The notes beneath the pieces are model-generated. The model was not told the DNA's origin. It did no database searches and saw nothing but the letters and a program-made list of their open reading frames with translations. DNA of 14,955 nucleotides from JAKALQ01 sp963978265 (GTDB lineage Bacteria; Actinomycetota; Actinomycetes; S36-B12; UBA5976): positions 1-14,955 of the forward strand of contig CAXBQV010000036.1 of the NCBI GenBank assembly GCA_963978265.1, given 5' to 3'. The position numbers and the translations under genes were made by a program. Below are positions 5,965 through 14,075 of this stretch, piece by piece. Positions within the stretch are counted from its first letter, which is position 1, and every line of letters begins with the position of its first letter.

Positions 5965-8433
5965 CTTCTTCAACACCAACGTTTCCGTTGCCGCCTTCTC
6001 GACGGCCTGCTTGCTGAACGCCCACGGATAGCGCGTGCCATTGACCCATGCATCGAGTTGATCGACGTAGTGCTTCGAGTAGGCGTGGCCGCTCGAGCCG
6101 GTGAGATTCACCCAGGTGCTCTTGTCCCAGTTCGACGGATCGAGGACCTGTCGCATCGACGGCAGCGACGTGATCTCGTAACCCTTGTCGGTGTTCCAAT
6201 TCGTCGAGTTCACAACCGATGAGGAGCCATTCACTTCCACTGGACCGCGATTGAAGAGCAGTTCGATGGGTTTGATGCCGCTGAGACCGAAGGTTTGGTT
6301 CTGCACCGTGAGTGTGTGCATCGCACCCCATCGCCAGGTTGCCGGTCCGCCGCCGAATCGATCGGTGAGCTCGGCTGTGGCCTCGGTCAGCGCCCGCGTC
6401 AGGATGTCATCGCGGGTTTCCACTGCACTCGTCCGCTTGTCGTCCCACCACAGGTTCGAGGGATCCGCGAGCAGCAGGCGCATGACTTCGAACCAACGGT
6501 CCTGTCCGTCGATCGCATAGCTGTCGGAGAGTTCGTCACGGAACGTGTCGTTCAGCAGATTGCGCCAGGTCGCAGCAAGCAGCGCGGCCTCCGCGGAGTC
6601 AACGGTCATCTGGCCGTCCCAGTCCTTCAGGATCGCTGCGCGGTCACCACCAACCTCGACGAGCGTCGGCACGATGATGTCCGCAAGCTCGTTGCGCGCA
6701 TCCATCTGGAAGTCCTGCATGGTCGCGACGTCGATCTTCTTGCCGTTCTGCACAGCGTCGGTGATGAGATCTCGGATGCGCTGGCTCCGCGAGCCGTAGG
6801 CCCAGTCATCCGTGAGGAAGTACGGATAGGTCTGGTCGAAGATCACTGCGTTGTTCGCGGTGACGATGAAGTTCTCACGGGGGTTGAAGATCGACGGCAA
6901 CGCATCGAACGGGATGTAGCCGATCCAGTCGTACTTCGACGACCAACCGGGCACCGGATACTTGCCGTCATATCCCGTGCGGATCGGGATCCTGCCCGGC
7001 GACTGGTAGCCGATGTTGCCGTCGACATCGGTGTAGAGCAGGTTCTGCGACGGAACCTGGAACTGCTCGGCGGCGGCTCGGAACATCTCGAAGTTCCGTG
7101 CGCGATCGAGCGTGAACACCGCATCCGCAGTGTTGCCCGGCGTGAGTGCAGTCCAGCGCAGCGCGACGGAGTAGCCATCCTTCTTGCCCAGTGCGGCGTA
7201 GTCCTCGCTTGCATCGGAGATGAGTGGGCCGTGCTGCGTCGCACGCGCCTGCCACTGCACATCCTTGCCGCCCGCCACCTTGATCGTCTCGTTCACGATC
7301 GTGAGCGGTTTCATCGCATTGTCGTACTTGTATGCATCGCCCTGTACGTCCTCGAGCACGAAGTCGGTGACGTCTGGTCCGAGGTTCGTGAATCCCCAAC
7401 CGACCTGCGCGTTGTGGCCGATGATCACGCCGGGGAATCCGCTGAAGGTCCAGCCGGCGACATCGAACGTGCAGTCATCCGTCATCGACTCGCAGTGCAG
7501 GCCCATCTGCTCCCAGATGCCGGGCATCGTGGCAGTGAGGTGCGGATCATTCGCGAGCAGCGGCTTGCCGGTGGTGGTGAGATTCCCACTGACAACCCAG
7601 GAGTTGGAACCGATCCCACTTTCCTTGACGCCGAACGATGCGGGCAGTGACCTGATGAGGTTTGCGATGTCGGTGAAGGTGCGCGTGCTGTTGAGCCTTC
7701 CGGCAGTGTTCTGGTCGAACTGCAAGTAGTTCTTCACGCCGCCCTGCGTCACTATCGGTGCATGGCGTTCGAAGGGATACGCCGGGTACAACTCAGCAGT
7801 GCGTTCTTGTCCGACTGCCTCTGAGGCAACGGCACGGCCGAGTTCGTCGTCGAAGTTGCCGCGCAAGTCCCAGGCCATTGCCTTGAGCCACGCCAGCGAG
7901 TCCACCATCGTCCACGGCTCGGGGACGTAGCCACGAACCTGCAGCCCGAGGATCGCGTACTCGAGAGAGAGCGCCGCTCCACTGTGGTCCTTGAGGTAGG
8001 CGTTCACGCCGTCGGCGTATGCCTGTAGGTATGCACGGGTCGACGGTTGCAGAAGCGCGACTTCCTGTTCGGCGACGCGGCGCCACCCGATCGTGCGGAG
8101 GAACTTGTCAGTATCGACCTGGCTCTCGCCGAAAAGTTCGGACAACCGGCCGGCCGTGATGTGTCGACGGAAGTCCATCTCCCAGAAGCGGTCCTGTGCA
8201 TGCACATACCCCTGTGCCATAAAGAGGTCGTGATCGGTCGTGGCATAGATCTGCGGGATGCCGAGACCGTCGCGGAGTACCCGCACATCGGCATTGAGAC
8301 CTGTGATCGTGACATCGCCACTTGTCTGCGCGAACGACTTGCGCACGGTCCATGCGCCGAATCCGCCCGCACCGAGTGCAAGCACGAGCACGGCTATGAC
8401 GATGTAGCGAAGAATGCGGCCAAACCGCTTCAT
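5959..8433 (-). CDS. Exported penicillin acylase family protein (Ntn hydrolase)
   Basis: The protein has 824 residues, the usual size of the penicillin/acyl-homoserine-lactone acylase precursors that cleave amide-linked acyl groups after self-processing. Residues 1-30 (MKRFGRILRY, then a hydrophobic run at about 8-28) are a signal peptide or anchor, so it acts outside the membrane. An alpha-domain segment GLGIPQIYATTDHDLFMAQG (57-76) is followed by the processing site GIGSNSWVVSG, where Ser276 would become the N-terminal nucleophile of the beta subunit. FIVTANN (522-528) probably holds the oxyanion asparagine, and the EVNGSSSVVNSTNW stretch is also typical. Cys314 and Cys321 could form a disulfide. 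The ATG lies 3 nt after the menD stop, with AGGAG inside menD, so it looks like the last gene of menB-menC-menD. The substrate cannot be told from sequence (beta-lactam, N-acyl homoserine lactone or another acyl amide). Confidence 0.92.
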   Translation of the reverse strand: MKRFGRILRYIVIAVLVLALGAGGFGAWTVRKSFAQTSGDVTITGLNADVRVLRDGLGIPQIYATTDHDLFMAQGYVHAQDRFWEMDFRRHITAGRLSELFGESQVDTDKFLRTIGWRRVAEQEVALLQPSTRAYLQAYADGVNAYLKDHSGAALSLEYAILGLQVRGYVPEPWTMVDSLAWLKAMAWDLRGNFDDELGRAVASEAVGQERTAELYPAYPFERHAPIVTQGGVKNYLQFDQNTAGRLNSTRTFTDIANLIRSLPASFGVKESGIGSNSWVVSGNLTTTGKPLLANDPHLTATMPGIWEQMGLHCESMTDDCTFDVAGWTFSGFPGVIIGHNAQVGWGFTNLGPDVTDFVLEDVQGDAYKYDNAMKPLTIVNETIKVAGGKDVQWQARATQHGPLISDASEDYAALGKKDGYSVALRWTALTPGNTADAVFTLDRARNFEMFRAAAEQFQVPSQNLLYTDVDGNIGYQSPGRIPIRTGYDGKYPVPGWSSKYDWIGYIPFDALPSIFNPRENFIVTANNAVIFDQTYPYFLTDDWAYGSRSQRIRDLITDAVQNGKKIDVATMQDFQMDARNELADIIVPTLVEVGGDRAAILKDWDGQMTVDSAEAALLAATWRNLLNDTFRDELSDSYAIDGQDRWFEVMRLLLADPSNLWWDDKRTSAVETRDDILTRALTEATAELTDRFGGGPATWRWGAMHTLTVQNQTFGLSGIKPIELLFNRGPVEVNGSSSVVNSTNWNTDKGYEITSLPSMRQVLDPSNWDKSTWVNLTGSSGHAYSKHYVDQLDAWVNGTRYPWAFSKQAVEKAATETLVLKKG

Positions 8434-8436
8434 GAC

Positions 8437-10041
8437 TTACTCCTGGTCGTCGACAACGATGACGCCGATGCCGCTCTGCTCGCGCAGAGCGTCAAGCGTC
8501 GCCCGTAGTTCCACCGCGGTCTTGACCCGGGTGGTGCTCACACCGTACGCCGAAAGGATGGCCACCAGGTCGCGATCGTGCGGAGTTCCGTAGACGGTAT
8601 CGAAGATGTCTGCGTACTCCAGTGCACCTTGTTCAAGGGTCTCGAAGATCCGGCCACCGTTGCTGTCGATGACGACGAACGTGAGGTTCGGTGTCGCCGA
8701 ACCGGGCGGAAGGAGCAGGCCGTTGATGTCGTGCAGCATCGTCAGGTCTCCGACGATCGCATAGGCGTGGGAGTCGTGCTTCACGTGCTGGTGGGCCACT
8801 GCAGCGCCGATTGCGGAAGACACGACGCCGTCGATGCCGTTGGTGCCGCGATTCATGAACGAGCTCACGATGTCGTCGAAGAGTGGTGCGACACGTTCGG
8901 CATATCGGATCACGCTCGACGGCCCATACCAGACGAGGTCACCCGCCTCCGCGGCTTCGAGCGCGGTCGCAACCAAGAGCTGCTGCCGCGACAGAGCGTG
9001 CATCCGCGCCCGTTCGTCGGCAGCCTTCCACGCGGCCAACCAGTCGGCGTCCGCGGGCTTCAGCTTGCTCGCGTCGGGGAGGCGCGCGATCTGCTCGTCG
9101 GCCGTCATCAATGGATCGAGATCGCGACGTCCCACGGTCACGTGTCGGCCGGCTTTGCGGACGAAAGCCGCCACTTGCCGCGACAACGCGAATCGACCGA
9201 CAGTGACGACGACGTCGGGATGCAACGTGGAGTCCTCGAGAATGTCGAGATACCGCTGGATGGCCGTGCGTTCCGTGCGCGCGCCACTACCGGGTTCCGC
9301 CAGAACCGGCCACTGCAACGCGTCAGCGAATGCGACAACGTCCGGAGCGTGGGTCGGATCCGACGTGATGACGACACCCTTCGGTGTCTCCCCGCCTGGC
9401 GGCCACACCTTGCCCCATGCGGCTCGCGCAACCTCGGGTGCATCCTTCGGATGTACGACGTCGGGAAGCGCCGTGGCCCAGCTCGAATCGCCATCACCGG
9501 GAACGAGCGGTTCCGCGAACGGAATGTTGATGTGCACGGCACCGGGAGCAGTTGACGCATTGCCGCGTGCCGCCGCTACAGCATCACTGATGACCGAACG
9601 CCAGTGCGTTGCCGGCTGGGCTTCCGCAAGCGCGCAGTCGATCGTCTTCACCACTGCAGCTGCGTACATCTCCCGTTGATCGATCGCCTGGTTTGCGCCT
9701 TTCGTGCGAACACGTGGCGGCCGATCTGCCGTGAGCAGGAGGAGTGGCACCCCGGCTTCGGTCGCTTCGTATGCGGCGGCATGGAAGTGGGCGGCCGCAG
9801 TGCCTGATGTACAGACGACCGCCGTCGGGTGGCCAAGTCGTTTGGCCATGCCGAGTGCGAGGAAACTCGCGGAGCGTTCGTCGAGCCGCACATGGAGTCG
9901 GATCTTCCCGGCCCGAGCTGCTTGCGCAAGCGCGATGGACAGCGGGCCGTTGCGTGATCCCGGGGCGACGACGACCGTGTCGATACCGGTGCGCAGCAAT
10001 CCCTCGACCAGGGCACGCGCTTGTTCGGTACTCGGATTCAT
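8437..10041 (-). CDS. menD: 2-succinyl-5-enolpyruvyl-6-hydroxy-3-cyclohexene-1-carboxylate synthase
   Basis: MenD is a thiamine-diphosphate enzyme that joins isochorismate and 2-oxoglutarate, the first committed step of menaquinone synthesis. The protein has 534 residues. N-terminal motifs are VVAPGSRNGPLSIAL (24-38) and RLDERSASFLALG (52-64), where Glu55 is the expected activating glutamate for the cofactor. CTSGTAAAHFHAAAYEA (77-93) and TADRPPR (104-110) follow. The cofactor-phosphate site is NRGTNGIDG (397-405), GDLTMLHDINGL (431-442) and SNGGRIFETLEQ (460-471). The ATG overlaps the menC stop as ATGA; a GGAG lies 13 nt upstream, somewhat far, so coupling is likely. A longer frame upstream is menC out of frame. 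The acylase starts 3 nt after its TAA. Confidence 0.96.
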   Translation of the reverse strand: MNPSTEQARALVEGLLRTGIDTVVVAPGSRNGPLSIALAQAARAGKIRLHVRLDERSASFLALGMAKRLGHPTAVVCTSGTAAAHFHAAAYEATEAGVPLLLLTADRPPRVRTKGANQAIDQREMYAAAVVKTIDCALAEAQPATHWRSVISDAVAAARGNASTAPGAVHINIPFAEPLVPGDGDSSWATALPDVVHPKDAPEVARAAWGKVWPPGGETPKGVVITSDPTHAPDVVAFADALQWPVLAEPGSGARTERTAIQRYLDILEDSTLHPDVVVTVGRFALSRQVAAFVRKAGRHVTVGRRDLDPLMTADEQIARLPDASKLKPADADWLAAWKAADERARMHALSRQQLLVATALEAAEAGDLVWYGPSSVIRYAERVAPLFDDIVSSFMNRGTNGIDGVVSSAIGAAVAHQHVKHDSHAYAIVGDLTMLHDINGLLLPPGSATPNLTFVVIDSNGGRIFETLEQGALEYADIFDTVYGTPHDRDLVAILSAYGVSTTRVKTAVELRATLDALREQSGIGVIVVDDQE

Positions 10042-11018
10042 GAGTGCATCAACTCCGTGTCCGCATACTTCCATGCGCGCTCGAATCGTGCGTGCCATTC
10101 GTCGGCCATCGCAGCGGTTACGAGGTTGAGCGGATCGGTTATGTCGGGCACAGCACGTTCGACCTGCAGGCTGCCATCGGTGACCGGCTGTGGCGTAGCG
10201 ACGTCGCGAGCGAAGAGTGCACTTGTTGCAAGGCCACATGCGTACGGGAGTTCGCGGAGTGCACCTGCGAGATGCAATCCGCTTGCGAGGCCGACGGAGG
10301 TGTCGAGACTGCCGGACACCACGATTGGGAGTTCGATCTGTTCGGCCAGCGACATTGCAGCATTCACACCCCCGAGCGGAATCGACTTCAGCACGATCAC
10401 ATCGGCGATGTTGCGAAGCGCGGAGATCGCAGCGGCCGGATCCTCTGCAAGTCGCACACTTTCGTCCACTGCGATCCGGACATCGACGGCATGGCGCAAG
10501 GACTTCAGTTCCGCGGTATCGGCGACCGGTTGCTCCACGTACTCGAGACCGTCGGCAATCGCATCGAGAACGGCAAGTCGCTCGATGGCCTGTTGCAGTG
10601 TCCAGCGCTGGTTGGTGTCGATGCGGATTGCACCCTCAACACCCGCGTCATCGAGCGCCTCGCGGATGGCGGCCACGCGCGCGACATCGTCATCGAAATT
10701 GTCCGCGCCGACTTTCGTCTTGATGGAGGTGATGCCCTGGTCGAGCGCGCCATCGACAAGTTGTTTCGTTGTCTCGATATTGGTGAACGGGATGATCGCG
10801 TTCACCGGGATGCGCGTGCGCTGCAGCGTCGGCCATTCGCCGAAGGCCTGTTCAATGGCGGCAGTGAGCCAACGTCCCGCGTGTTCGTCGGGGTGGTCTT
10901 TGAACGGTGCGAATTCGGCCCAGCCTCGCGGGCCCTCGAAGAGCACGCCCTCGCGAACGGTTACTCCGCGGAATGCGTGCTTCAAGGGCAGCGCGAAGAC
11001 GCGGAGTTCGGGGAGCAT
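10038..11018 (-). CDS. menC: o-Succinylbenzoate synthase (enolase superfamily)
   Basis: MenC dehydrates SHCHC to o-succinylbenzoate. The 326-residue protein has the enolase-superfamily residues in order: IKTKVG with the lysine pair K100/K102 (K102 expected as base), metal ligands D134 (IRIDTNQRW), E162 (YVEQP) and D185 (IAVDES), and K211 in VLKSIPLGG. These fit OSBS/muconate-lactonizing-type members. The position between menB and menD makes OSBS the natural call rather than N-acylamino-acid racemase or dipeptide epimerase. The ATG at 11018 shares one base with the menB TAA (TAATG) and has no good ribosome site of its own, so it is probably coupled to menB. It overlaps menD as ATGA. Confidence 0.95.
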   Translation of the reverse strand: MLPELRVFALPLKHAFRGVTVREGVLFEGPRGWAEFAPFKDHPDEHAGRWLTAAIEQAFGEWPTLQRTRIPVNAIIPFTNIETTKQLVDGALDQGITSIKTKVGADNFDDDVARVAAIREALDDAGVEGAIRIDTNQRWTLQQAIERLAVLDAIADGLEYVEQPVADTAELKSLRHAVDVRIAVDESVRLAEDPAAAISALRNIADVIVLKSIPLGGVNAAMSLAEQIELPIVVSGSLDTSVGLASGLHLAGALRELPYACGLATSALFARDVATPQPVTDGSLQVERAVPDITDPLNLVTAAMADEWHARFERAWKYADTELMHS

Positions 11019-11950
11019 TACGGGCGCTTCGGGAACTTCGAGAAGTCGGGCTTACGTCGTTCCTTGTACGCGTTGCGGCCTTCCTGCGCTTCCTCCGACA
11101 TGTAGAAGAGGAGCGTCGCATCGCCTGCGAGTTGCTGCACTCCTGCGAGACCTTCAGCCGCAGCGTTGTGTGACGCCTTCAGCATGCGCAGCGCGAGCGG
11201 AGAGAACTGGAGCATTTCCTTGGCAAGGTCGACGGTGGCGATTTCGAGGTCCGCGAGCGGTACGACCTCGTTCACGAGTCCCCAGTCGTATGCCTGCTCA
11301 GCGCCGTACTGGCGACAGGTGTACCAGACCTCGCGCGAGCGCTTCTCGCCGATTGTCGCGGAGAGCAGACCCGAGCCATAGCCACCGTCGAACGATCCGA
11401 CCTTCGGACCGGTCTGGCCGAAGCGGGCGTTGTCCGCAGCGATGGAGAGGTCGCACACCACGTGCAGCACATGCCCGCCGCCGATGGCGTATCCGGCGAT
11501 CATCGCAATGACCGGTTTCGGCGTGCGTCTGATCTGCACCTGCAGGTCGAGCACGTTGAGTCTGCCGATGCCCTTGTTGGCGACGTCATCATCACCGATG
11601 TATCCGTCGTTACCACGGATCATCTGGTCCCCGCCGGAGCAGAACGCCCAATCGCCCCGGCCGGTGAGGATGATCACGCCGATCGTGTCATCGTCACGCG
11701 CGACGTCGAACGCCTGCTTGAGCTCGACGATGGTCTGCGGACGGAAGGCATTGCGCTTCTCGGGCCGGTTGATCGTGATCTTCGCGATTCCCGCAGCGTC
11801 GCCCGTCGACGTCTGGTACGTGATATCGAGATAATCGCCCTGCGATTGCCAGGTCGTCGCAGGTGTGATCGAGGAGTACGACGGATCCTTCGCTGCCGGC
11901 GACGAGGGATCGACCACTGGCGGGAGCACGTACCGAGAGCGCGTATCCAC
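11018..11950 (-). CDS. menB: 1,4-Dihydroxy-2-naphthoyl-CoA synthase
   Basis: MenB is a crotonase-fold enzyme that closes the ring of o-succinylbenzoyl-CoA to form DHNA-CoA. The protein has 310 residues. Key segments are ITINRPEKRNAFRPQT (58-73), WAFCSGGDQMIRG (101-113, oxyanion loop), AGYAIGGGHVLHVVCDLSIA (152-171) and FGQTGPKVGSFDGGYGSG (177-194), with Asp188 as the conserved catalytic aspartate. Gly181 in QTGPKVG marks the bicarbonate-dependent type I form (as in E. coli). The mycobacterial enzyme, as I recall it, has Asp at this place. The start is GTG at 11950 with GAAAGG about 9-10 nt upstream. It heads the menB-menC-menD-acylase operon and is divergent from menE. Confidence 0.96.
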   Translation of the reverse strand: MDTRSRYVLPPVVDPSSPAAKDPSYSSITPATTWQSQGDYLDITYQTSTGDAAGIAKITINRPEKRNAFRPQTIVELKQAFDVARDDDTIGVIILTGRGDWAFCSGGDQMIRGNDGYIGDDDVANKGIGRLNVLDLQVQIRRTPKPVIAMIAGYAIGGGHVLHVVCDLSIAADNARFGQTGPKVGSFDGGYGSGLLSATIGEKRSREVWYTCRQYGAEQAYDWGLVNEVVPLADLEIATVDLAKEMLQFSPLALRMLKASHNAAAEGLAGVQQLAGDATLLFYMSEEAQEGRNAYKERRKPDFSKFPKRP

Positions 11951-11990
11951 GGGAAACCTTTCGACGATTCGCGGCTTAGGCTATCCGTCA
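11951..11990. promoter_or_regulatory. menB-menE divergent promoter region with a shared symmetric -10-like element
   Basis: Only 40 nt separate the two divergent genes. The sequence TAGGCTA (11977-11983) gives TAGGCT on the plus strand (11977-11982) and TAGCCT on the minus strand (11983-11978), so each direction has a TAnnnT hexamer from nearly the same bases. For menE the hexamer ends 8 nt before the ATG with no ribosome site, suggesting a leaderless or near-leaderless mRNA. For menB it predicts a leader of about 20 nt containing the GAAAGG ribosome site. No good -35 box is seen on either side. The call is inferred from position and symmetry. Confidence 0.4.
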
Positions 11991-13154
11991 ATGTCCGACC
12001 TCGTCCTCCTCATGGAACCCGGCAGCAGCGGCGTCGAGCACGCGATTGCCCGGGTCCGTCGCGTGCTTGCCGGCGACGGTTCGGTGGCGCTCGTGGCGTC
12101 AGGCAATCACGAAACTGCAGTGACCGCGGTCGGGACCGACGAACCGATCGGGCCGTCGGTGATCCTCACAACCAGCGGTTCGAGTGGCACTCCTCGCGCG
12201 GTCGAACTCCCGGTCGAGGCACTGCGCGCAAGTGCGGAGCTCGCGGAGACCCGACTTGGCGGGCCCGGATTGTGGCTGACGGCAATCCCCGTGACCGGTG
12301 CCGGCGGACTCAACACCGTTGTGCGATCACTGCTCAATGGTGTCGATCCGGTGGTGTGGGCCGGCGTCGCAGGGGCGGCACATTTCGACGGCGGCGCAGT
12401 GCTGCCCGCCCTGCAGGAGACGCGGCGCCGCGCACGAGCAGCAGGGTTGCGCGCATACACATCACTGGTGCCGACGCAGATTTCCCGTTTGGTGTCGCAT
12501 GCGAGCATCGGTGATCTCGATGCCATCGAAGCGTTGAAGGAACTCGCCCTGTTCGACGCGGTACTCATCGGGGCCGACGCGCTGAATGATGATCTGCGCA
12601 AGACGATGCGTGCCTACGACATCCACTTCGTCGCAACCTACGGTGCGACGGAGACCTGCGGCGGATGCGTCTACAACGACCAGCCGTTGAAAGGCGTGGA
12701 ACTGACGTTCGTCGGCGACGATCCGGGCCAGATTGTGGTGACCGGACCGATGGTCGCCCGCAGGTACCGCGACGGTGACTCCTCGACGCTCGGCAATGGA
12801 CGTTGGATGTCGAATGACCTCGGTCGGATGCGCATGGGACGGCTCGAAATCGTCGGTCGCACCGACGACCAGATCAAGGTTGGCGGCCACATCGTCGCGC
12901 TACCGCTCATCGCACGACATCTGCGCACCCTCGCCGAACTCAAGGACGTGGCCGTGCTGTCGCGCACGGATGCCGAGTGGGGACATGTGCCGGTGGCCTT
13001 CGTCGTCGGCTGTCCCGTCGAGGACCAGGTGTTGCGCCAGTTCGCTGCTGCAGCAACCGGCCGCTCGTCGATCCCGATGGACATCGTGCGACTCGACGCC
13101 CTCCCGTTGCTTCCCAACGGCAAGGTCGACCGACAGAGACTGCTGGAGTTGTGA
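11991..13154 (+). CDS. menE: o-Succinylbenzoate-CoA ligase (short actinobacterial form)
   Basis: MenE activates o-succinylbenzoate with ATP and CoA to give the MenB substrate. At 387 residues it is shorter than the roughly 450-500 residues of most acyl-CoA ligases, as expected for the compact actinobacterial MenE. Adenylate-forming motifs are in order: the P-loop TTSGSSGTPRAVEL (60-73; Arg69 where Lys is usual), YGATETCGG (217-225), NDLGRM (275-280), GRLEIVGRTDDQIKVGGHIV (283-302), and LPNGKVD (374-380) with the catalytic Lys378. The start MSDLVLLMEPG at 11991 was preferred because upstream codons in frame belong to the opposite-strand menB and the promoter-like TAGGCT lies 8 nt before it. 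The TGA overlaps the menA ATG by one base. Confidence 0.95.
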   Translation: MSDLVLLMEPGSSGVEHAIARVRRVLAGDGSVALVASGNHETAVTAVGTDEPIGPSVILTTSGSSGTPRAVELPVEALRASAELAETRLGGPGLWLTAIPVTGAGGLNTVVRSLLNGVDPVVWAGVAGAAHFDGGAVLPALQETRRRARAAGLRAYTSLVPTQISRLVSHASIGDLDAIEALKELALFDAVLIGADALNDDLRKTMRAYDIHFVATYGATETCGGCVYNDQPLKGVELTFVGDDPGQIVVTGPMVARRYRDGDSSTLGNGRWMSNDLGRMRMGRLEIVGRTDDQIKVGGHIVALPLIARHLRTLAELKDVAVLSRTDAEWGHVPVAFVVGCPVEDQVLRQFAAAATGRSSIPMDIVRLDALPLLPNGKVDRQRLLEL

Positions 13155-14038
13155 TGGCGACTCGCGCGCAATGGATGGCCGCCACACGGCCGAAGACCTT
13201 GCCGGCCGCGGTTGCACCCGTATTGGTTGGGAGTGCACTCGCATACAACAGTGGCGCATTCGATCCATACCTTGCGATGTTCGCAGCCATCGTGGCCCTG
13301 GCACTGCAAGTCGGCGTCAACTATGCCAACGACTACAGCGACGGAATACGTGGCACCGACGGCGTGCGCGTCGGGCCCACCCGGTTGGTCGGGCAGGGCT
13401 TGGCGAGTGCTGCGGCGGTGCGTCGCGCGGCGTTCGGTGCCTTCGAAGCCGCTGCGCTGGCCGGCCTCGGCATCGTGTTGCTCACCGACAACTGGTGGCT
13501 GCTTCTCGTCGGTGCGCTCGCGATCGTGTCTGCGTGGTTCTACACGGGTGGGAAGAAGCCGTACGGTTATCTCGGATTCGGTGAGCTGTTCGTCTTCATC
13601 TGGTTCGGGCTGGTTGCAGTCAATGGCACCGTCTCCGTGCAGACTGGCGCACTTTCCGATTGGCGGGGTTGGGTGCTCGGCTCGGGTGCAGGCGCACTCT
13701 CATGCGCGCTGCTTGTCGCGAACAACCTGCGCGACGTTCCCACCGATGCCCGGGCGGGGAAGCACACACTTGCGGTGAAGTTCGGGGATCGTGCGACGCG
13801 ATGGTTCTTCACGTTCCTGCTCGTTGCCGGAATGGGTTCGCCGTTGCTCATCAGCATCGTCGAGGGACGAGTCGACTGGGTGGATCTGCTGCTCGTCATC
13901 CCGTTCGGACTCGCACACGGTCCCGGTCGTCGCGTGTTGGCAGGCGCGCGTGGCATGGACTTGCTGCCGGTGCTCGCTGAAACCGGCCGCATCCTGCTCG
14001 TGTGGTCGTTGTGCGTCAGCGCGACGCTGCTGTTCTAG
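13154..14038 (+). CDS. menA: 1,4-Dihydroxy-2-naphthoate polyprenyltransferase
   Basis: MenA is a UbiA-family membrane prenyltransferase that attaches the isoprenoid chain to DHNA, giving demethylmenaquinone for MenG. The 294-residue protein is strongly hydrophobic with about eight helices. It begins MATRAQWMAATRPKTLPAAV, typical of MenA. The two Mg-diphosphate motifs are NDYSDGIRGTD (59-69) and NNLRDVPTDARAGKHTLAV (190-208), both with intact aspartates. The ATG at 13154 overlaps the menE TGA (TGATG), with GGAG 6-8 nt upstream. A GTG one codon earlier is possible but less likely. It converges with the DUF4229-like gene across 37 nt that hold only a weak 6-bp stem (ATTCGC 14043-14048 / GCGAAT 14056-14061) and no T-run. 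Confidence 0.96.
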   Translation: MATRAQWMAATRPKTLPAAVAPVLVGSALAYNSGAFDPYLAMFAAIVALALQVGVNYANDYSDGIRGTDGVRVGPTRLVGQGLASAAAVRRAAFGAFEAAALAGLGIVLLTDNWWLLLVGALAIVSAWFYTGGKKPYGYLGFGELFVFIWFGLVAVNGTVSVQTGALSDWRGWVLGSGAGALSCALLVANNLRDVPTDARAGKHTLAVKFGDRATRWFFTFLLVAGMGSPLLISIVEGRVDWVDLLLVIPFGLAHGPGRRVLAGARGMDLLPVLAETGRILLVWSLCVSATLLF

Positions 14039-14075
14039 CCGAATTCGCGGATAGGGCGAATGTGGGCGCAACGCG

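Noticed and set aside
6295..7650. Plus-strand open frame of about 451 codons opposite the acylase gene
   Set aside because: It is fully antisense to the acylase, has no ribosome site, and gives low-information Arg/Val/Asp-rich sequence.
5959..8433. The acylase as a replacement for the missing DHNA-CoA thioesterase
   Set aside because: The N-terminal signal or anchor places it outside the membrane, while DHNA-CoA is cytoplasmic, and its fold and nucleophile are those of amide-cleaving Ntn hydrolases.
8578..9555. Plus-strand open frame of about 325 codons opposite menD
   Set aside because: It is antisense to menD over conserved motifs, with no domain or start signal of its own.
10021..11511. 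Plus-strand open frame of about 496 codons across menC and menB
   Set aside because: It spans two opposite-strand genes and their junction, and the Ser/Ala/Arg-rich product has no motif.
14039..14075. Possible terminator between menA and the DUF4229-like gene
   Set aside because: Only a 6-bp stem (ATTCGC/GCGAAT, 7-nt loop) with no T-run on either strand; too weak to annotate.
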